DNA of 64,000 nucleotides from Granulicella sibirica (GCF_004115155.1 NZ_RDSM01000001.1:682001-746000); one strand, 5' to 3'; positions 36,595-46,936 are shown, counted from the stretch's first letter. The notes: generated from the sequence alone by a model not told the origin. A program made the numbers and translations.

Positions 36595-39500
36595 TTGAAA
36601 GCACTCCACGACGATCCGGCAATGCCAGGACACGGGCATCAGTTCACGACGTCGTCCCCTGACGTTCCGGCCGACAGTCTGCCAGAGAAGCCCCTCGTAT
36701 CTGACAACGTTCTCCGCGACCGGGCAACAACTCTCGCCGAGGGATGGGAGATGTTGCCTCCGGCGAAGTATGAAACCGGTCTTCCGCAGAGACTGAAGGA
36801 ACTCCGGGCCAAACTCAAGAGCATCCTGGCCACCGCGCACGCCCGCACAACGGGTAAGGAGTTGACGCCGCAATTGGAACTGCTGGAGAGCGGCCGGATG
36901 CTGCAAGCGGTCATCGAATCGGCCGAGAGCGCCGTGCCCGCCTTGCAGGCCTTGCCTCATGTACGGCTTACTCACCACGGTGCTCTACCTCGCATCAACA
37001 ATCTAGCGGAAGAGTATCTCTCGGCCGCCTCCGGAATCTGGTCACCCGCCTCCATCGCTCTTTATGTCCATCAGGTGCAGGAGCGTCACGTACTTCTTCT
37101 CGACGAGATCCTGCTTCTTCCACAGGCTCTGAAGTATGCCCAGCTCGAATTCATACTCGATCGTGCAGAAGAGGTATTTGAACAACGCGAGCTGCCACCC
37201 ATTGAGCAGTCCCCGTTCTCCGCTCCGATTCATAGCCTGCGAAGGCTCAATCAATACGAGTGGCGACATCTGCTTGAGTCTCTTACTTCTTTTGATGAGA
37301 CCCTCCGAGCTGACCCTGCCGGAGCGTTTGCCCTCATGGAGGATGAGACGCGGCACGCCTATCATGAGCGCGTCGCGCAACTAGCCGAGCATGCCGACTT
37401 CAGCGAGTTCGAGACTGCGCAAGCTGCACTCCTCATGGCGCAGCAGGAGCAGGAACTCGGGGACCCCGACCCCCGTGGAGCACGCCGGAAGCAGCATGTG
37501 GGGTATTACCTCTTCGCTGAGGGCCTTCCCGCCCTCAAGACGCGCATCGGCTATCATCCTCCACCCTCGGAAAGAATTCGAGATATCGTTCGAGAGCATA
37601 ACGACTACATCTACGTTCTTGGGATCGTTGTACTCTCCTTCGTCCTCATTCTCCCGATCATCGCGCCGTTGGTTCCCCATCACGCGTTCTGGCCTGTGAT
37701 GGGTGCTCTTATTCTGGCGCTTCTGCCTGTCACGCAAGGCGCCGTCGACCTGATCAACGGACTCGTCTCTTCTCTACTCAAAGCCGAGTCCCTACCAAAG
37801 ATGGACTTTGTTAAGAGCGTTCCGGCCGAGGCAACCACGCTCGTCGTCGTGCCTACCCTTCTTCTCAAAGATACCCAGGTCCAGGAGCTGTTTGAGGACC
37901 TCGAGGCCCGTTACCTCTCGAATGAAGACGCAAACATTCACTTCGCGTTGCTGACTGACTTTCCCGATAGCATCGCGCAGCCATCGCCCGACGAACGTCA
38001 TCCGCTTGTTCAGATGGCAATCGAATATACGAATAATCTCAATGCTAAGTACGCGGAAGGACGGGGCGGCTCTTTTCTTTTGTTACACCGGCACCGAGTC
38101 TTCAATGCCCGCCAGGGTGTGTGGATGGGATGGGAGCGCAAGCGCGGCAAGCTACTTGACCTGAACAAGCTTCTGCTGCACGAGTTCGACAGCTTCCCGA
38201 TCAAGGCTGGTCCCCTCGACGTCCTTGAGAAAGTCCGATACGTGATCACGCTGGACTCAGATACCCAATTGCCGCGCTCCACGGCAGCCCGCATGATCGG
38301 GACAATGGCCCATCCTCTCAACACCGCAATCATCGATCCGAAAAGAAAGATCGTGACTGCGGGCTATGGCATTCTGCAACCACGCGTCGGCGTCAGCGTG
38401 TCGTCCGCATCGCGCTCAAGGCTATCAGCAATTTACTCAGGTGAAACAGGCTTCGACATCTACACGCGCGCCGTGTCGGATGTATACCAGGATCTCTTCG
38501 GCGAGGGAATCTTCACCGGCAAGGGTATCTACGACGTGAGCGTGCTCTACCAGGTCCTCGAGCGTCGCTTCCCTCGCAACGCCCTCCTCTCGCACGATCT
38601 CATCGAGGGAGCATACGTCCGCGCAGGGCTCGTAACAGATGTGGAAGTCATTGACGACTACCCATCCCAGTACCACGCCCACACACGTCGCAAGCATCGT
38701 TGGATTCGCGGCGACTGGCAGATCATGCGCTGGCTATTCCTCAGGGTTCCCGACGAGTCGGGACGCCTGGTCCCGAACCCCATCAGCTTTATCTCGCAAT
38801 GGAAGATCCTCGATAACCTGCGCCGCAGTCTCGTCGAGCCATTCACGTTTCTAGTACTTGTCCTGGGCTGCTTTTATCTTCCAGGCGGAGCACCGTATTG
38901 GACCCTCATTACCATCACGCTGCTTCTCCTTCCAGCGCTCGTCCAACTCATGTTCGATCTCCTGCGGGCCTTATTCAGTACTAGCGTGACAGCCGTGCGT
39001 GGGGCCTTCTCAACATTCTTCGGCTCTATTGCTTTTGCGCTCATCAACCTCACATTTCTCGCGCACCAGATGATGCTCTCGATCGATGCCATTGTGCGTA
39101 CGCTGAGCCGCAGCTTCTTCTCGGGCCGCCGCATGCTGGAATGGGAGACGGCAGCGCAGTCTGAGTCGAGCGCCAAGCGAAATTCACTCGATATCTATCT
39201 TCAGCTTTCTCCTGTTCTTGCCCTTGTGCTCGCGGCCTTGCTCGCGGTTCACGATCGCCACGGGTTGCTGGCAGCCGGACCAGTTCTTTTCCTCTGGATA
39301 ATTGCCCCCTTCGCAGCGAAGTGGCTCAACTCGTCTCCTCGCCCACCGGAGCGCTCCCTAAGTCTCGCGGACCGTGCCTTTCTCGAGCAGCAGGCTCTTC
39401 TTCTCTGGCGCTTTTATTCTGAATTCGGTGGGCCAGAGAACCACTGGCTGATCCCGGACAATGTGGAAGAGAAGAATCTCTTGCAAGTGCGCAAGCTTTC

Positions 39501-41037
39501 GCCCACGAATCTCGGGATGCTCTTGAACGCAAGACAGGCCGCTTGTGAGCTTGGGTTTCTTACAATTCCAGAGTTTGTCGATGCGACACTCGGGACGCTG
39601 AGGACGTATGACCGCCTGGAAAAGCAGCGCGGACATATCTATAACTGGTACGACATTGAGACGCTGCAGGCCGTTCCGCCGTTCACCGTCTCCGCTGTCG
39701 ATAGCGGCAATCTCGCTGCCTCTTTCTACACATTGCATACAGGTGGACTCGACTACCTCAAAAGGCCTCTACTAAGCTCCGAGAGCTTTGCGGCACTCGA
39801 TCAAATTGCCGCAAATAGTGATACGAAACCACGTGAGGCGGCTGAGGTGACCGCCCACCTGCAAGAGCTTTTCTCCCCGTCAAGGTCAACCAGGGACGGC
39901 GCCGGTGCTTCAGACTCGTGGGTCTCCGCCGAGTTGGAGCGGCGGAGATTGGCACTAGTCTCCCTGATTGAAAACTATCTCCCATGGCTCTTGCCAGAAT
40001 TCGATCCACTCGTTCAGGTGAAGGTCGAAGGAACGACTTCTATCCCATCGCTTGGGCATGCCGAATCGCACTTACGTACTCTCGCAGCGGCGCTCCACAA
40101 GCTCGATGCCGACCCTCTTCTGAGTGAGAAGGCCAGAGCCCTTCAGCAGCGGCTGCCGGCTGCCATCGACCGAGTGATCCAGTTAGAGCAAAACACCAAG
40201 AGCATCATCGACCTCGCCGAAGGGTTCGCGGAAGCCATGGAGTATGGCTTCCTTTTCGTCGAGTCGCGCCAGCTCCTCTCGATTGGTTACGACGGTCTCA
40301 CTCATGAACTGCACTCTGCGTGTTATGACCTTCTCGCGTCAGAGGCGCGTATCGCGTCGTTCCTTGCGGTCGCCAAGGGAGACATCCCACAGCAGGCATG
40401 GTTTAGACTCGATCGCTCCCATGTCCTTGTGAAAGGCAGGGCGGCGCTCGTCTCATGGACAGGCACGATGTTTGAGTACATGATGCCCGCCCTATGGATG
40501 CGCACATTTCCGAATACGCTTCTCTCTAACTCGCTCGAGGCCGCCGTTCGCATTCAGTTCGAGCATGTCCGCAAGATTCCGTGGGGCATCTCTGAGAGCG
40601 GGTTTGCAAAAACCGATGAAGCGGGCCGGTATGGCTACCAGGCGTGGGGAATTCCGAAGCTCGCCCTCAAGTACGGAGCGGAGGACGGGCCCGTCATATC
40701 GCCCTATTCCACCTTCCTTGCATTGCCCATGCTGCGAAAGGAAGCTCTGTCAAACCTGCGGCGCATGGCATCCATGGGCTGGACCGGAGCCTATGGTTTC
40801 TACGAGGCTGCGGATTACACCGAAGGCTCAGAACCCCGGCTCGTGCGCTCCTGGATGGCGCACCATCAGGGTATGGCCCTGCTGGCAGTGACTAACCTTC
40901 TGCGTCAGAACATCTTCCAGACATGGTTCCATGCGAACCCCAGGGTACGCGCGGCAGAGCTACTCTTGCACGAGAAAGCCTTGAGCAAGCAGACGATCAG
41001 TGAACTTGCGAAACGGAAGACTCCGGAAGCAGCTTGA
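36595..41037 (+). CDS. NdvB-like glucan synthase (GT84 plus glycoamylase-like domain, no phosphorylase)
   Basis: A 1480-residue membrane protein. Order: an N-terminal soluble region (1-335); two membrane helices (337-395); a GT84-type glycosyltransferase (about 405-740) with LDSDTQLPRS near 552 and RRKHRWIRGDWQ near 700; membrane helices (about 748-905); and a C-terminal glycoamylase-like domain with YGYQAWGIPKLALKYG and WMAHHQGMALL near 1344 and 1419. Cyclic beta-1,2-glucan synthases are about 2800 residues long and end in a GH94 phosphorylase that is absent here. The start is TTG, with GGAGGA placed just upstream. It probably polymerises UDP-glucose into a beta-glucan. Confidence 0.85.
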   Translation: MKALHDDPAMPGHGHQFTTSSPDVPADSLPEKPLVSDNVLRDRATTLAEGWEMLPPAKYETGLPQRLKELRAKLKSILATAHARTTGKELTPQLELLESGRMLQAVIESAESAVPALQALPHVRLTHHGALPRINNLAEEYLSAASGIWSPASIALYVHQVQERHVLLLDEILLLPQALKYAQLEFILDRAEEVFEQRELPPIEQSPFSAPIHSLRRLNQYEWRHLLESLTSFDETLRADPAGAFALMEDETRHAYHERVAQLAEHADFSEFETAQAALLMAQQEQELGDPDPRGARRKQHVGYYLFAEGLPALKTRIGYHPPPSERIRDIVREHNDYIYVLGIVVLSFVLILPIIAPLVPHHAFWPVMGALILALLPVTQGAVDLINGLVSSLLKAESLPKMDFVKSVPAEATTLVVVPTLLLKDTQVQELFEDLEARYLSNEDANIHFALLTDFPDSIAQPSPDERHPLVQMAIEYTNNLNAKYAEGRGGSFLLLHRHRVFNARQGVWMGWERKRGKLLDLNKLLLHEFDSFPIKAGPLDVLEKVRYVITLDSDTQLPRSTAARMIGTMAHPLNTAIIDPKRKIVTAGYGILQPRVGVSVSSASRSRLSAIYSGETGFDIYTRAVSDVYQDLFGEGIFTGKGIYDVSVLYQVLERRFPRNALLSHDLIEGAYVRAGLVTDVEVIDDYPSQYHAHTRRKHRWIRGDWQIMRWLFLRVPDESGRLVPNPISFISQWKILDNLRRSLVEPFTFLVLVLGCFYLPGGAPYWTLITITLLLLPALVQLMFDLLRALFSTSVTAVRGAFSTFFGSIAFALINLTFLAHQMMLSIDAIVRTLSRSFFSGRRMLEWETAAQSESSAKRNSLDIYLQLSPVLALVLAALLAVHDRHGLLAAGPVLFLWIIAPFAAKWLNSSPRPPERSLSLADRAFLEQQALLLWRFYSEFGGPENHWLIPDNVEEKNLLQVRKLSPTNLGMLLNARQAACELGFLTIPEFVDATLGTLRTYDRLEKQRGHIYNWYDIETLQAVPPFTVSAVDSGNLAASFYTLHTGGLDYLKRPLLSSESFAALDQIAANSDTKPREAAEVTAHLQELFSPSRSTRDGAGASDSWVSAELERRRLALVSLIENYLPWLLPEFDPLVQVKVEGTTSIPSLGHAESHLRTLAAALHKLDADPLLSEKARALQQRLPAAIDRVIQLEQNTKSIIDLAEGFAEAMEYGFLFVESRQLLSIGYDGLTHELHSACYDLLASEARIASFLAVAKGDIPQQAWFRLDRSHVLVKGRAALVSWTGTMFEYMMPALWMRTFPNTLLSNSLEAAVRIQFEHVRKIPWGISESGFAKTDEAGRYGYQAWGIPKLALKYGAEDGPVISPYSTFLALPMLRKEALSNLRRMASMGWTGAYGFYEAADYTEGSEPRLVRSWMAHHQGMALLAVTNLLRQNIFQTWFHANPRVRAAELLLHEKALSKQTISELAKRKTPEAA

Positions 41038-41038
41038 G

Positions 41039-41052
41039 GCCGGTAACCCGGC
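41039..41052. terminator. Short hairpin between convergent stops
   Basis: GCCGG-TAAC-CCGGC forms a 5-bp stem that fills the 14-nt gap between the stop codons of the glucan synthase and murF. It has no T-run, so it may be only a weak convergent terminator or chance. Confidence 0.25.
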
Positions 41053-42452
41053 TACTGCACCTTGGTTTTGAGTACATCAAGAGCGAGCTCGAGCTTGACT
41101 CCGCGGGATGCCTTCAGCAGGACCGCGTCGCCAGGTCTCAGACTGTCTCTCATCCAGGACCCAGCCTCCTTCGGTGATTCGAAGAATATGCTCTCGACGC
41201 CGCCAGTGTGTGCAGCGTCCGCAATCGCCCGGGCATAACCGCGGACTCCAAGTACGAGGACGACGCCACGATCCGCCATTCTCTTACCGCAAGCGGCGTG
41301 GAGTGTCTCAGCATCGGGACCAAGTTCGAGCATCTCTCCCGCGACGACGATATGCCGTTCCGCCGGTATCGCGAGCAGGGCGTCTACCATCGCGTCCAAG
41401 GCGCGCGGGTTTGAATTGTAACAATCATTGATCACGGTGGCTCCGTTCCACTGCATGATCTCGCCGCGACGATCTCCAGCCTGTAGGGTGCCTAACGCGT
41501 CAACGCAAGCTTCGAGATCAATACCGCTTTGCAGACCAATCGCAATCGCGGCGAGCGCGTTCATCACATTGTGTCGCCCGAGCATTCTGAGTTGAACGCT
41601 CGCCCGTCTGCCACCGGCCGCAACGGTGAACACGGTTCCCTCCGAGCCGGCTTCGGTGATCTGAGTGGCACGAACCTCGGCGTCTTCTCCCATTCCATAA
41701 AAGACCGCGCGCGATCCCATTCCGTGGCCAAACGTTCTTACATACTCGTCGTCCGCATTCAGCACTGCGATCCCGTCTGGAGGGAGAGCCTCGACAAGCT
41801 CGTACTTGGCCGCAGCGATTCCCTTGATGCCATCGGCAAAAAACTCCAGGTGCACGGGTGCCACATTCGAAACCACCGCCCAGTCCGGCCGTGCGATCTC
41901 CGCAAGCGCACGAATCTCTCCGGCGTGGTTCATTCCCATCTCGATCACAGCGACTTCATGCTCCGGTTCCAGTTTGAGCATTTGAAGCGGCAGACCGAAA
42001 CCGTTGTTGAAATTCCCATGGGATTTGAGCACGCGAAACCTCGCGCCGAGGACGGTCGCCACGGCCTCCTTGGTGGTCGTCTTTCCAGCCGAGCCCGTCA
42101 CGCCGATGACGCGGCCACCCCACTCCTGCCGCACACGCAGCGCCAACCGCTGAAGAGCCGCGAGAACACCATCGTTCTCGTAATCGTTCTCATCCGGCAC
42201 TCGCAATAGCCTGTCAGATCCGACACCTGCGGGGGATAACCATTGCATGCTTACGACTGCTGCCACAGCGCCATTCCCAAGCGCGGCCTCAACGTAGTCG
42301 TGCCCATCCATGCGCTCACCACGTACCGCAAAGAAGAGATCTCCTGCGGAGATAGTCCGTGAGTCAATGGAGTAGCCAATAGCTTCCGACTCGGTCGCAA
42401 AGTCCCCTTCAGCTCCGATCCAATCCGCCACGCGGCCAAGCCTAAGCTTCAT
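41052..42452 (-). CDS. murF: UDP-N-acetylmuramoyl-tripeptide:D-Ala-D-Ala ligase
   Basis: A 466-residue Mur ligase that joins D-Ala-D-Ala to UDP-MurNAc-tripeptide in peptidoglycan precursor synthesis. The ATP site GVTGSAGKTTTKEA is visible near residue 115; an N-terminal Mur ligase domain precedes it and a C-terminal ligand domain follows. The ATG at 42452 is preferred over 42464 because GGAG lies 6 nt before it; it overlaps the end of murE by 11 nt. It is the last gene of the division/cell-wall cluster here; mraY and later genes do not follow. Confidence 0.95.
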   Translation of the reverse strand: MKLRLGRVADWIGAEGDFATESEAIGYSIDSRTISAGDLFFAVRGERMDGHDYVEAALGNGAVAAVVSMQWLSPAGVGSDRLLRVPDENDYENDGVLAALQRLALRVRQEWGGRVIGVTGSAGKTTTKEAVATVLGARFRVLKSHGNFNNGFGLPLQMLKLEPEHEVAVIEMGMNHAGEIRALAEIARPDWAVVSNVAPVHLEFFADGIKGIAAAKYELVEALPPDGIAVLNADDEYVRTFGHGMGSRAVFYGMGEDAEVRATQITEAGSEGTVFTVAAGGRRASVQLRMLGRHNVMNALAAIAIGLQSGIDLEACVDALGTLQAGDRRGEIMQWNGATVINDCYNSNPRALDAMVDALLAIPAERHIVVAGEMLELGPDAETLHAACGKRMADRGVVLVLGVRGYARAIADAAHTGGVESIFFESPKEAGSWMRDSLRPGDAVLLKASRGVKLELALDVLKTKVQ

Positions 42453-43968
42453 TCGGGTCTCCATCTACTTCGTTCAATTCCGCCAGGACACCGGTTGCAA
42501 CCGCAACGTCATCGAAAGGCACGGTCTCGTCCGCAAAGATCTGCACCTTCTCATGTCCTTTACCAGCTATCAAAACAATATCGCCCGCCCGCGCGGCACG
42601 AATCGCGATGCTGATGGCACCGGCACGGTCCTCCTCCACAATGCAGATCGTGCCGGTCTCGCGAATACCCACCATGATCTCCTCGATGATCTTTTCCGGG
42701 TCTTCTGACCTCGGGTTATCGCTCGTCACAACGATCAGGTCACTGCCCTCCGCTGCGGCTCTCCCCATCTTCGGCCGTTTCGTTCGATCGCGATCCCCTC
42801 CGCATCCAAAGAGGGTGATGACTCTGCCGCCATGCGGCCCGACAAGTTCACGGCCAAGTGCGATGAGGTTGCGTAACGCATCGTCAGTATGGGCATAGTC
42901 CACCACGACGGCGATCTTTGCGTTGCCGGAGGGTACGACCTGGAACCGTCCAGGCACTTGGCCCAAGCGCTCCGCTGCGCCGGCTATCTCTCCAAGCGAC
43001 AAGCCGCGCGCGAGGGCTGCGCACGAGGCCGCAAGCAGGTTATACACATTCACCCGTCCAGTAAGTGGCGACATGATCGGAACGCAGCCTGCTGGCGTAT
43101 CAAAATCGAAGATGGTCGCCCCGGCTCGAAGACTGATGTTATCCGCCCGATAAGCCGCGCGAGGCCCGAGTCCATAAGACATGACCTCGGATCCGTTCGC
43201 CATTGCTTTCTGTTGCAGCAGGTCACCATGGGGGTCGTCCGCATTGATCACTGCTACCCTCGGAGCCTTTGCGCCTACGCCTTCAAACATGCGCGCCTTG
43301 GCTTCGAAATAGCGGTCCATCGTAACGTGATAGTCGAGATGGTCCTGGGTCAGGTTTGTGAAAAGGGCGACATCGAGTGGGATGCTCCAGACGCGCTCCT
43401 GATCGAGCGCATGAGAACTCATCTCCATGATCGTCTCCGTGGCGCCAGCGGCCACGCCATCCGCGAACGTCGCAAACAAATCGCGGGCCTCCGGAGTCGT
43501 GTGCTCGCTTGATCTCACCTCGTCGGCAACATGAGTCTCGATGGTTCCGATTAGAACACAGGTGCGCCCGGCGCTCTTGAGAAACTGCTCGAGCAGATAC
43601 GCGGTCGTCGTCTTACCGTTCGTTCCAGTCACTGCGCTGATTGCAAGACGCTCTTCCGGGTGAGAGAAGACATTCGCCGCAACCTCCGCCAAAGCTCTGC
43701 GTCCATGCGAAACAAGAGCAACTGGGGAGATGGGTCGCGTCGAACGGTGGGCGTCGTATGCCTCACGAGAGTCGGTGACGATACCAGCAGCTCCTCTAGA
43801 GACTGCTATATCAATAAATCGATTGCCATCGGTGCTGCCGCCGCGCATGGCGACGAAGATGTCTCCGTGCTGAACACGTCGTGAATCGTACTCGACACCC
43901 GCGACCTGAACTGGGGCGTCGAACCGTTCGACGACGGTGACACCCTTCAGAGCTTCTGCCCACAACAT
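42442..43968 (-). CDS. murE: UDP-MurNAc-tripeptide synthetase, meso-diaminopimelate type
   Basis: A 508-residue Mur ligase. The ATP loop reads VTGTNGKTTTAY, and the amino-acid selectivity motif DNPRSEDP is the form associated with meso-diaminopimelate addition, so the peptidoglycan is probably of the mDAP type. TNLTQDHLDYH, with the conserved His region, is also present. It lies 39 nt after the PBP gene and overlaps murF. Cytoplasmic enzyme, standard length. Confidence 0.96.
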   Translation of the reverse strand: MLWAEALKGVTVVERFDAPVQVAGVEYDSRRVQHGDIFVAMRGGSTDGNRFIDIAVSRGAAGIVTDSREAYDAHRSTRPISPVALVSHGRRALAEVAANVFSHPEERLAISAVTGTNGKTTTAYLLEQFLKSAGRTCVLIGTIETHVADEVRSSEHTTPEARDLFATFADGVAAGATETIMEMSSHALDQERVWSIPLDVALFTNLTQDHLDYHVTMDRYFEAKARMFEGVGAKAPRVAVINADDPHGDLLQQKAMANGSEVMSYGLGPRAAYRADNISLRAGATIFDFDTPAGCVPIMSPLTGRVNVYNLLAASCAALARGLSLGEIAGAAERLGQVPGRFQVVPSGNAKIAVVVDYAHTDDALRNLIALGRELVGPHGGRVITLFGCGGDRDRTKRPKMGRAAAEGSDLIVVTSDNPRSEDPEKIIEEIMVGIRETGTICIVEEDRAGAISIAIRAARAGDIVLIAGKGHEKVQIFADETVPFDDVAVATGVLAELNEVDGDPNEA

Positions 43969-44007
43969 CGGTATCCCCTGAGTCCTATGCTACGCTGACT
44001 CGCCTGT

Positions 44008-46371
44008 TCAGCGAGTGAATCGGACAACCACCTCGGTACCGACTGGAACCATTGCTCCCGCACTCGGAACCTGCTCGCGAGCCAGACCGCTCCCTACCGG
44101 CTCGATCCGGAGTCCGAGCGCACCGGCCTCTTCAACCACAGTCCGCAGACCCGCACCTGAAAACGAAGGAACGGCGACTCGCCTGGTCGAGTCCACCACG
44201 ATGGCGTTGTGACCGATCGCCTGAACAGCGGGTGTGACCAGAGGAGCATGGAGCGGAGCGGTAAGGCCGGCCACAGCATCCGGCATCGTGGATGTCGTTC
44301 CACCATTCGCCTTGAAGGCAGCAAGCACCTTCGCAGGCAGCAGATCGATCACGCCTTTACTCCTCACCGGCGGCGTGTAAGGCCTCTCGGACGGCGTAGC
44401 CAGAGTCGCGTCGGCTAGCCTCTGCGTGGAAACGGGGTTCGCGTTATTCACAGGCTGGGCACGCAAAGGATCATCCGCGGGAAGGTTGTTGACCTCGGCG
44501 AACATGTCACTCAGATCGCCAGGATCGTTGATAGAATCAGCCACTTCCTCAACCGGTGCCTTCATGTCCTTCTTATTGCGCAGCGGTTGATCATGCGGAA
44601 CGCCAAGATACTCGAGCACCTGTTGCGCGACTTCCGCAAACACGGGAGCGCTTGCCGCACCTCCGTAGTGGGAGACCTCAGACCCCGCGGTCGGCGTATC
44701 GATCACCACCGCGACAGCGATCGCCGGATTACTCACTGGCGCGAAACCCGCGAAGCTGGCCACAAGCTTCGTATGCGAATAAGTATGCGTAGCTACATCG
44801 ATCTTCTGCGCCGTCCCCGTCTTACCCGCCGACGAGTAGCCATTCAGCTTCGCAAGCTTACCCGTGCCCGTCTCGACAGTCCCCTGCATCATCATGCGCA
44901 TCTTAGCCGAGGTCAGCTCCCGGATCACCCGGTGAGCCCCGTCCGGCAGCGTGGCAGGAAGCTGATTCACCGGATGAAACGCAACGGGCTGAAGACGTGC
45001 ATCGCCCTTCATCTCATCGGTCGATTGCATCAGGATGCGAGGAGGCATATAGACTCCTCCATTCGCGATGCTCGATACCATCGACACCAACTGCACCGGA
45101 GTAACGCCAACCTCCTGCCCGATCGACATAGACAGAATGCTCGTCGCGCCCCACTTTTTGGGAGGCCGCAGAAGTCCACGCGTCTCGCTCGGCAACTCGA
45201 TACCTGACCGGTCGCCGAACCCGAAGCCCTTCATGTACTCGTAAAACTTTTCGTTCCCAACCTTCAGCGCCATCTTCGCCGCACCCACGTCGCTCGAGTG
45301 CTCGAGAGCATACTGCACCGTGACGCGGCCGAAGTGATCGCTCTTATCGTCGTGCAACGTCCGTCCGTACATAGTCATCGCCCCACCCTGGCAATCGACG
45401 ATATCCGTCGGCTCAACTCCCGCCGAATCCAGCGCCGCTGAATAAGTAACCAGCTTGAACACAGATCCGGGCTCATACACATCGCTCACCGCAAGGTTCT
45501 GCAGAACGCTCGCGTCCATGTGCTTCTGATCATTCGGATTGAACCGCGGCGAAACGGCCAGCGCGAGAATATGCCCGGTATGCGGGTCCTGCACGACAAC
45601 CGTGCCATGCAGCGCCTTGACCTTCTCCACCTGAGCATCGAGCGCCCGTTCCGCCATGTATTGAATATTCGCGTCGATCGACAGAACGAGATTCTCGCCC
45701 GGCAGTGGTTCCCGTTCATCCGAGTCGAGCACGTGGCGCTTCGCATCGAGCGCCGTCAGCATATGCCCGGGCGCTCCATGCATCTCGTCATCGAACTTCA
45801 GTTCCAGCCCTCCAAGCCCCGCATCTTCCGTCCCGACATATCCAAGCACCTGCGCCAGCAGATCATTATTCGGGTAAAACCGCTTGAACTCCTTCTGCGT
45901 GTAAATGCCCTTGAGATTCAACTCACGAATCCGCGTCGCGGTATCCGCATCCACTCGCCGGGCCACCCAGGCAAAGTTCCTCGAAGCATTGAAGCGCGCA
46001 AGCATCTGTTGCTGCGAGGTGAAGTTATCCGTGGGGTCCGCGTGAACGATCTTGGCGAGTATCTCCGCCGCGCTCCCACGATTCTCTCCAAGCTCCGAAG
46101 GCACGGCATAGATTGAGTCCACCAGCACAGTCATCGCAAGCTCACGCAGATTGCGGTCGTACAGCACACCGCGCCGCGGAGCTACTTCGAACGTCCTCTG
46201 CTGCTGCAGCGCCGCCCGATGCACCCAGTCCTGCCGCTTCACCACCTGCAGCCAAGTCAGCCTAAGTCCGATAACTCCCGCCCAGCCGCAAAAAAACAAC
46301 GCCACGTAGGCGAAGCGGATCCTCCGTATCGGAGCCGTCAACGTCTGCCGTGGCGCCTGCTTCATCCTCAT
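44008..46371 (-). CDS. Class B penicillin-binding protein with PASTA domain (FtsI/SpoVD type)
   Basis: A 787-residue division transpeptidase: a cytoplasmic tail, one membrane helix near residues 22-40, a dimerisation domain, a transpeptidase domain and a C-terminal PASTA domain (last ~65 residues). The catalytic Ser lies in GSVFK (about residue 303) and the KTG box in SAGKTGTAQ. The SxN box reads SSD (about 359-361), an Asn-to-Asp change. The ATG at 46371 follows GGGAG; an upstream TTG at 46392 is less likely. It occupies the ftsI position between ftsL and murE, so septal peptidoglycan cross-linking is its probable job. Confidence 0.93.
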   Translation of the reverse strand: MRMKQAPRQTLTAPIRRIRFAYVALFFCGWAGVIGLRLTWLQVVKRQDWVHRAALQQQRTFEVAPRRGVLYDRNLRELAMTVLVDSIYAVPSELGENRGSAAEILAKIVHADPTDNFTSQQQMLARFNASRNFAWVARRVDADTATRIRELNLKGIYTQKEFKRFYPNNDLLAQVLGYVGTEDAGLGGLELKFDDEMHGAPGHMLTALDAKRHVLDSDEREPLPGENLVLSIDANIQYMAERALDAQVEKVKALHGTVVVQDPHTGHILALAVSPRFNPNDQKHMDASVLQNLAVSDVYEPGSVFKLVTYSAALDSAGVEPTDIVDCQGGAMTMYGRTLHDDKSDHFGRVTVQYALEHSSDVGAAKMALKVGNEKFYEYMKGFGFGDRSGIELPSETRGLLRPPKKWGATSILSMSIGQEVGVTPVQLVSMVSSIANGGVYMPPRILMQSTDEMKGDARLQPVAFHPVNQLPATLPDGAHRVIRELTSAKMRMMMQGTVETGTGKLAKLNGYSSAGKTGTAQKIDVATHTYSHTKLVASFAGFAPVSNPAIAVAVVIDTPTAGSEVSHYGGAASAPVFAEVAQQVLEYLGVPHDQPLRNKKDMKAPVEEVADSINDPGDLSDMFAEVNNLPADDPLRAQPVNNANPVSTQRLADATLATPSERPYTPPVRSKGVIDLLPAKVLAAFKANGGTTSTMPDAVAGLTAPLHAPLVTPAVQAIGHNAIVVDSTRRVAVPSFSGAGLRTVVEEAGALGLRIEPVGSGLAREQVPSAGAMVPVGTEVVVRFTR

Positions 46372-46400
46372 ACCAACTCCCACCAAGCCCAAAGATAGTG

Positions 46401-46898
46401 CTACTGCATCACCGGTGCCGAAGCCTGCGCCAGCACAGGCGCATTCTGCATGCTGCCGTCCGGACGCACAACCTGTCCAGGCTGAGGAACATCAAGTCCA
46501 AGTTGCTTTGCAATCCGGTCAATCCGGCCCGGATCGGTCAACTGCGCCTCCGTCAAGCGAAGCTGCCTGTTCTCTTCCCGCAGAGCCTCGACCTGCTGTT
46601 TCTGGCTCTCCACGTGATAGCCCACTTCAATCGCCGAGAAGTGCTGCCAGACATACACCATCACCAACAGAAACAAGATCCCCATCACAGCCGAGAAGCT
46701 CCGCATTTCGCGGCGTCGTTCCGGATCGTCCGCCTTCACAATCCGGCTGTTATCAATGTGCTTGGCAAAGAAGACCTCAGGCGTAGGTCCGCGCCGCGCC
46801 TTCCGTTGCGCCTCAAAGAGCGCCCTGTTCCGCTCCGAGGTCGTGCCCACCCGCCGTGCTCCACTCATGCCCGCTGCTACCATCGTCGCTGCCGCCAT
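46401..46898 (-). CDS. ftsL: FtsL-like septum protein
   Basis: A 165-residue bitopic protein: a basic cytoplasmic tail (1-65), one membrane helix near residues 68-85, then a coiled coil (ESQKQQVEALREENRQLRL) and a Gly/Pro-rich tail. This layout and its position between rsmH and the PBP gene mark it as FtsL, which bridges FtsB/FtsQ and the FtsWI synthase at the division site. Sequence identity in this family is low, so the call rests on topology and synteny. GGAG lies 3 nt before the ATG. Confidence 0.82.
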   Translation of the reverse strand: MAAATMVAAGMSGARRVGTTSERNRALFEAQRKARRGPTPEVFFAKHIDNSRIVKADDPERRREMRSFSAVMGILFLLVMVYVWQHFSAIEVGYHVESQKQQVEALREENRQLRLTEAQLTDPGRIDRIAKQLGLDVPQPGQVVRPDGSMQNAPVLAQASAPVMQ

Positions 46899-46936
46899 CG
46901 CCGTCTCCTTCTTCGCCGGCCTCCGCCGCGCGCTTC

